From NCBI GenBank assembly GCA_030430835.1, contig JAUIKJ010000169.1, positions 1-6,625 on the forward strand: DNA of 6,625 nt, in the 5' to 3' direction. Positions 6,033-6,625 of this stretch are shown piece by piece (position 1 is the stretch's first letter; each line of letters starts with the position of its first letter). The notes beneath the pieces are model-generated. The model did not search any database and was not told the origin of the DNA. It saw nothing but the letters and a program-made list of their open reading frames with translations. The position numbers were made by a program, and so were the translations under genes. Origin of the DNA: Candidatus Hydrogenedentota bacterium (GTDB lineage Bacteria; Hydrogenedentota; Hydrogenedentia; Hydrogenedentales; JAEUWI01).

Positions 6033-6625
6033 TCAGGCCTTCTCCCGCGCCGCAATGTCGAAGCGGACGTGATTGAAGGCCCACAGCGTCACCAGCCCGA
6101 ATGCGCCGACCACATGCCACAGGGCGTGGAGCGGCAGGAAAGGGAAGAGGATCTTGTCGTTGCTGGCGGTGGCCAGCATCATGCCCGCCACGAAGGTGAC
6201 GACCACGGTCCACAACAGGGGCATCGCCCGGTCGGGAATCCGCTGGCGATTGACGATGAACAGCCCCGTGACCAGAAAGGAAAAGAGAATCAGCCAGGTC
6301 TCGCCGGGATAGAAGCCGCCCCACTCGCCAAAGGGGACGAGGTGGCGCCGTTCCGTAGAGGGCAGGCGGTCATAATAGTGCCAGCACACGCCAATGACCA
6401 TCGCTGCCGTAAGGGCAGGATCCGCCCAACGCCGGACCTTCGCGGGGTAGAAATCCGCCAAGATCGCGAGGGCGAAGGACCAGGTGACCACGATATTGCT
6501 TCCGGTATCGAGGAAGGCCCAGAACCAGCGCGCACCCCACACGGGATTCGTCTCCCCGAAGCCATGCAAGGTTACGGTGAACACGCCGGTGATCACCACC
6601 CTCCAGTAGGAGAATATCCAGCGTG
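6033..6625 (-). CDS. Polytopic membrane protein, possibly ceramidase/CREST-like (5' end outside window)
   Basis: This is the C-terminal 196 residues of a membrane protein whose reading frame stays open to the window edge. A GTG at 6599 is in frame, but the upstream residues RWIFSYWR continue naturally into the first helix, so the true start is probably outside. Six hydrophobic helices are visible, for example around VVITGVFTVTL, IVVTWSFALAIL, ALTAAMVIGVCWHYY, WLILFSFLVTGLFIV, LLWTVVVTFVAGMML and LPLHALWHVVGAFGLVTL. Two motifs recall the alkaline ceramidase / CREST superfamily of seven-helix zinc hydrolases: HALWH (6128-6114) matches the HxxxH pair that binds zinc in ceramidases, and FLDTGSN resembles the ceramidase WNTxSN segment. 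The middle ceramidase motif (Ser, His and Asp in helix 3) is only partly recognisable at GVCWHYYD. The membrane location is secure; enzymatic function is tentative. It points the same way as the TPR gene, 126 bases upstream of it. Confidence 0.7.
   Translation of the reverse strand, partial: RWIFSYWRVVITGVFTVTLHGFGETNPVWGARWFWAFLDTGSNIVVTWSFALAILADFYPAKVRRWADPALTAAMVIGVCWHYYDRLPSTERRHLVPFGEWGGFYPGETWLILFSFLVTGLFIVNRQRIPDRAMPLLWTVVVTFVAGMMLATASNDKILFPFLPLHALWHVVGAFGLVTLWAFNHVRFDIAAREKA

Overview
The window is a stretch of GC-rich bacterial chromosome, roughly 60-65% G+C by eye, with strong G/C bias at third codon positions. Two genes encode classical N-terminal signal peptides and three start codons have clear Shine-Dalgarno sequences. 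This fits a Gram-negative-type bacterium. Nothing in the sequence fixes the phylum. No tRNA, rRNA, CRISPR array, insertion sequence or integrase is visible.

The left two thirds read rightward. A leader of about 200 bases carries two GC-rich hairpins and a weak promoter candidate. It is followed by ppnP (small cupin-fold nucleoside phosphorylase, 207-488). Four bases later comes a large (alpha/alpha)6-barrel carbohydrate-active enzyme of the GH94 / 'glycosyltransferase 36' type (493-3024). After a 67-base gap with a hairpin comes a secreted seven-bladed-propeller lactonase of the 6-phosphogluconolactonase family (3092-4258). The first two genes look translationally coupled. The third may be co-transcribed but has its own ribosome binding site.

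The right third reads leftward. A signal-peptide-bearing TPR protein with a conserved-looking set of histidines (5906-4260) meets the lactonase gene tail to tail, with one base between the two stop codons. It has its own good promoter candidate and a dyad symmetry in its leader. Upstream of it is the 3' part of a polytopic membrane protein (6625-6033, cut by the window edge). That protein carries HxxxH and SN motifs resembling the alkaline ceramidase / CREST hydrolase superfamily.

The rightward genes suggest a carbohydrate theme: a nucleoside phosphorylase that releases sugar 1-phosphates, a glycoside phosphorylase-like enzyme and an exported sugar-lactone hydrolase. No common pathway can be proved from the sequence. 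The most notable point is that the GH94-like enzyme keeps the GDWND acid motif but has Ala where GH94 phosphorylases have the phosphate-binding His. It may therefore be a hydrolase, a transglycosylase or an undescribed branch rather than a phosphorylase. No complete novel multi-gene system such as defence or a mobile element is evident.
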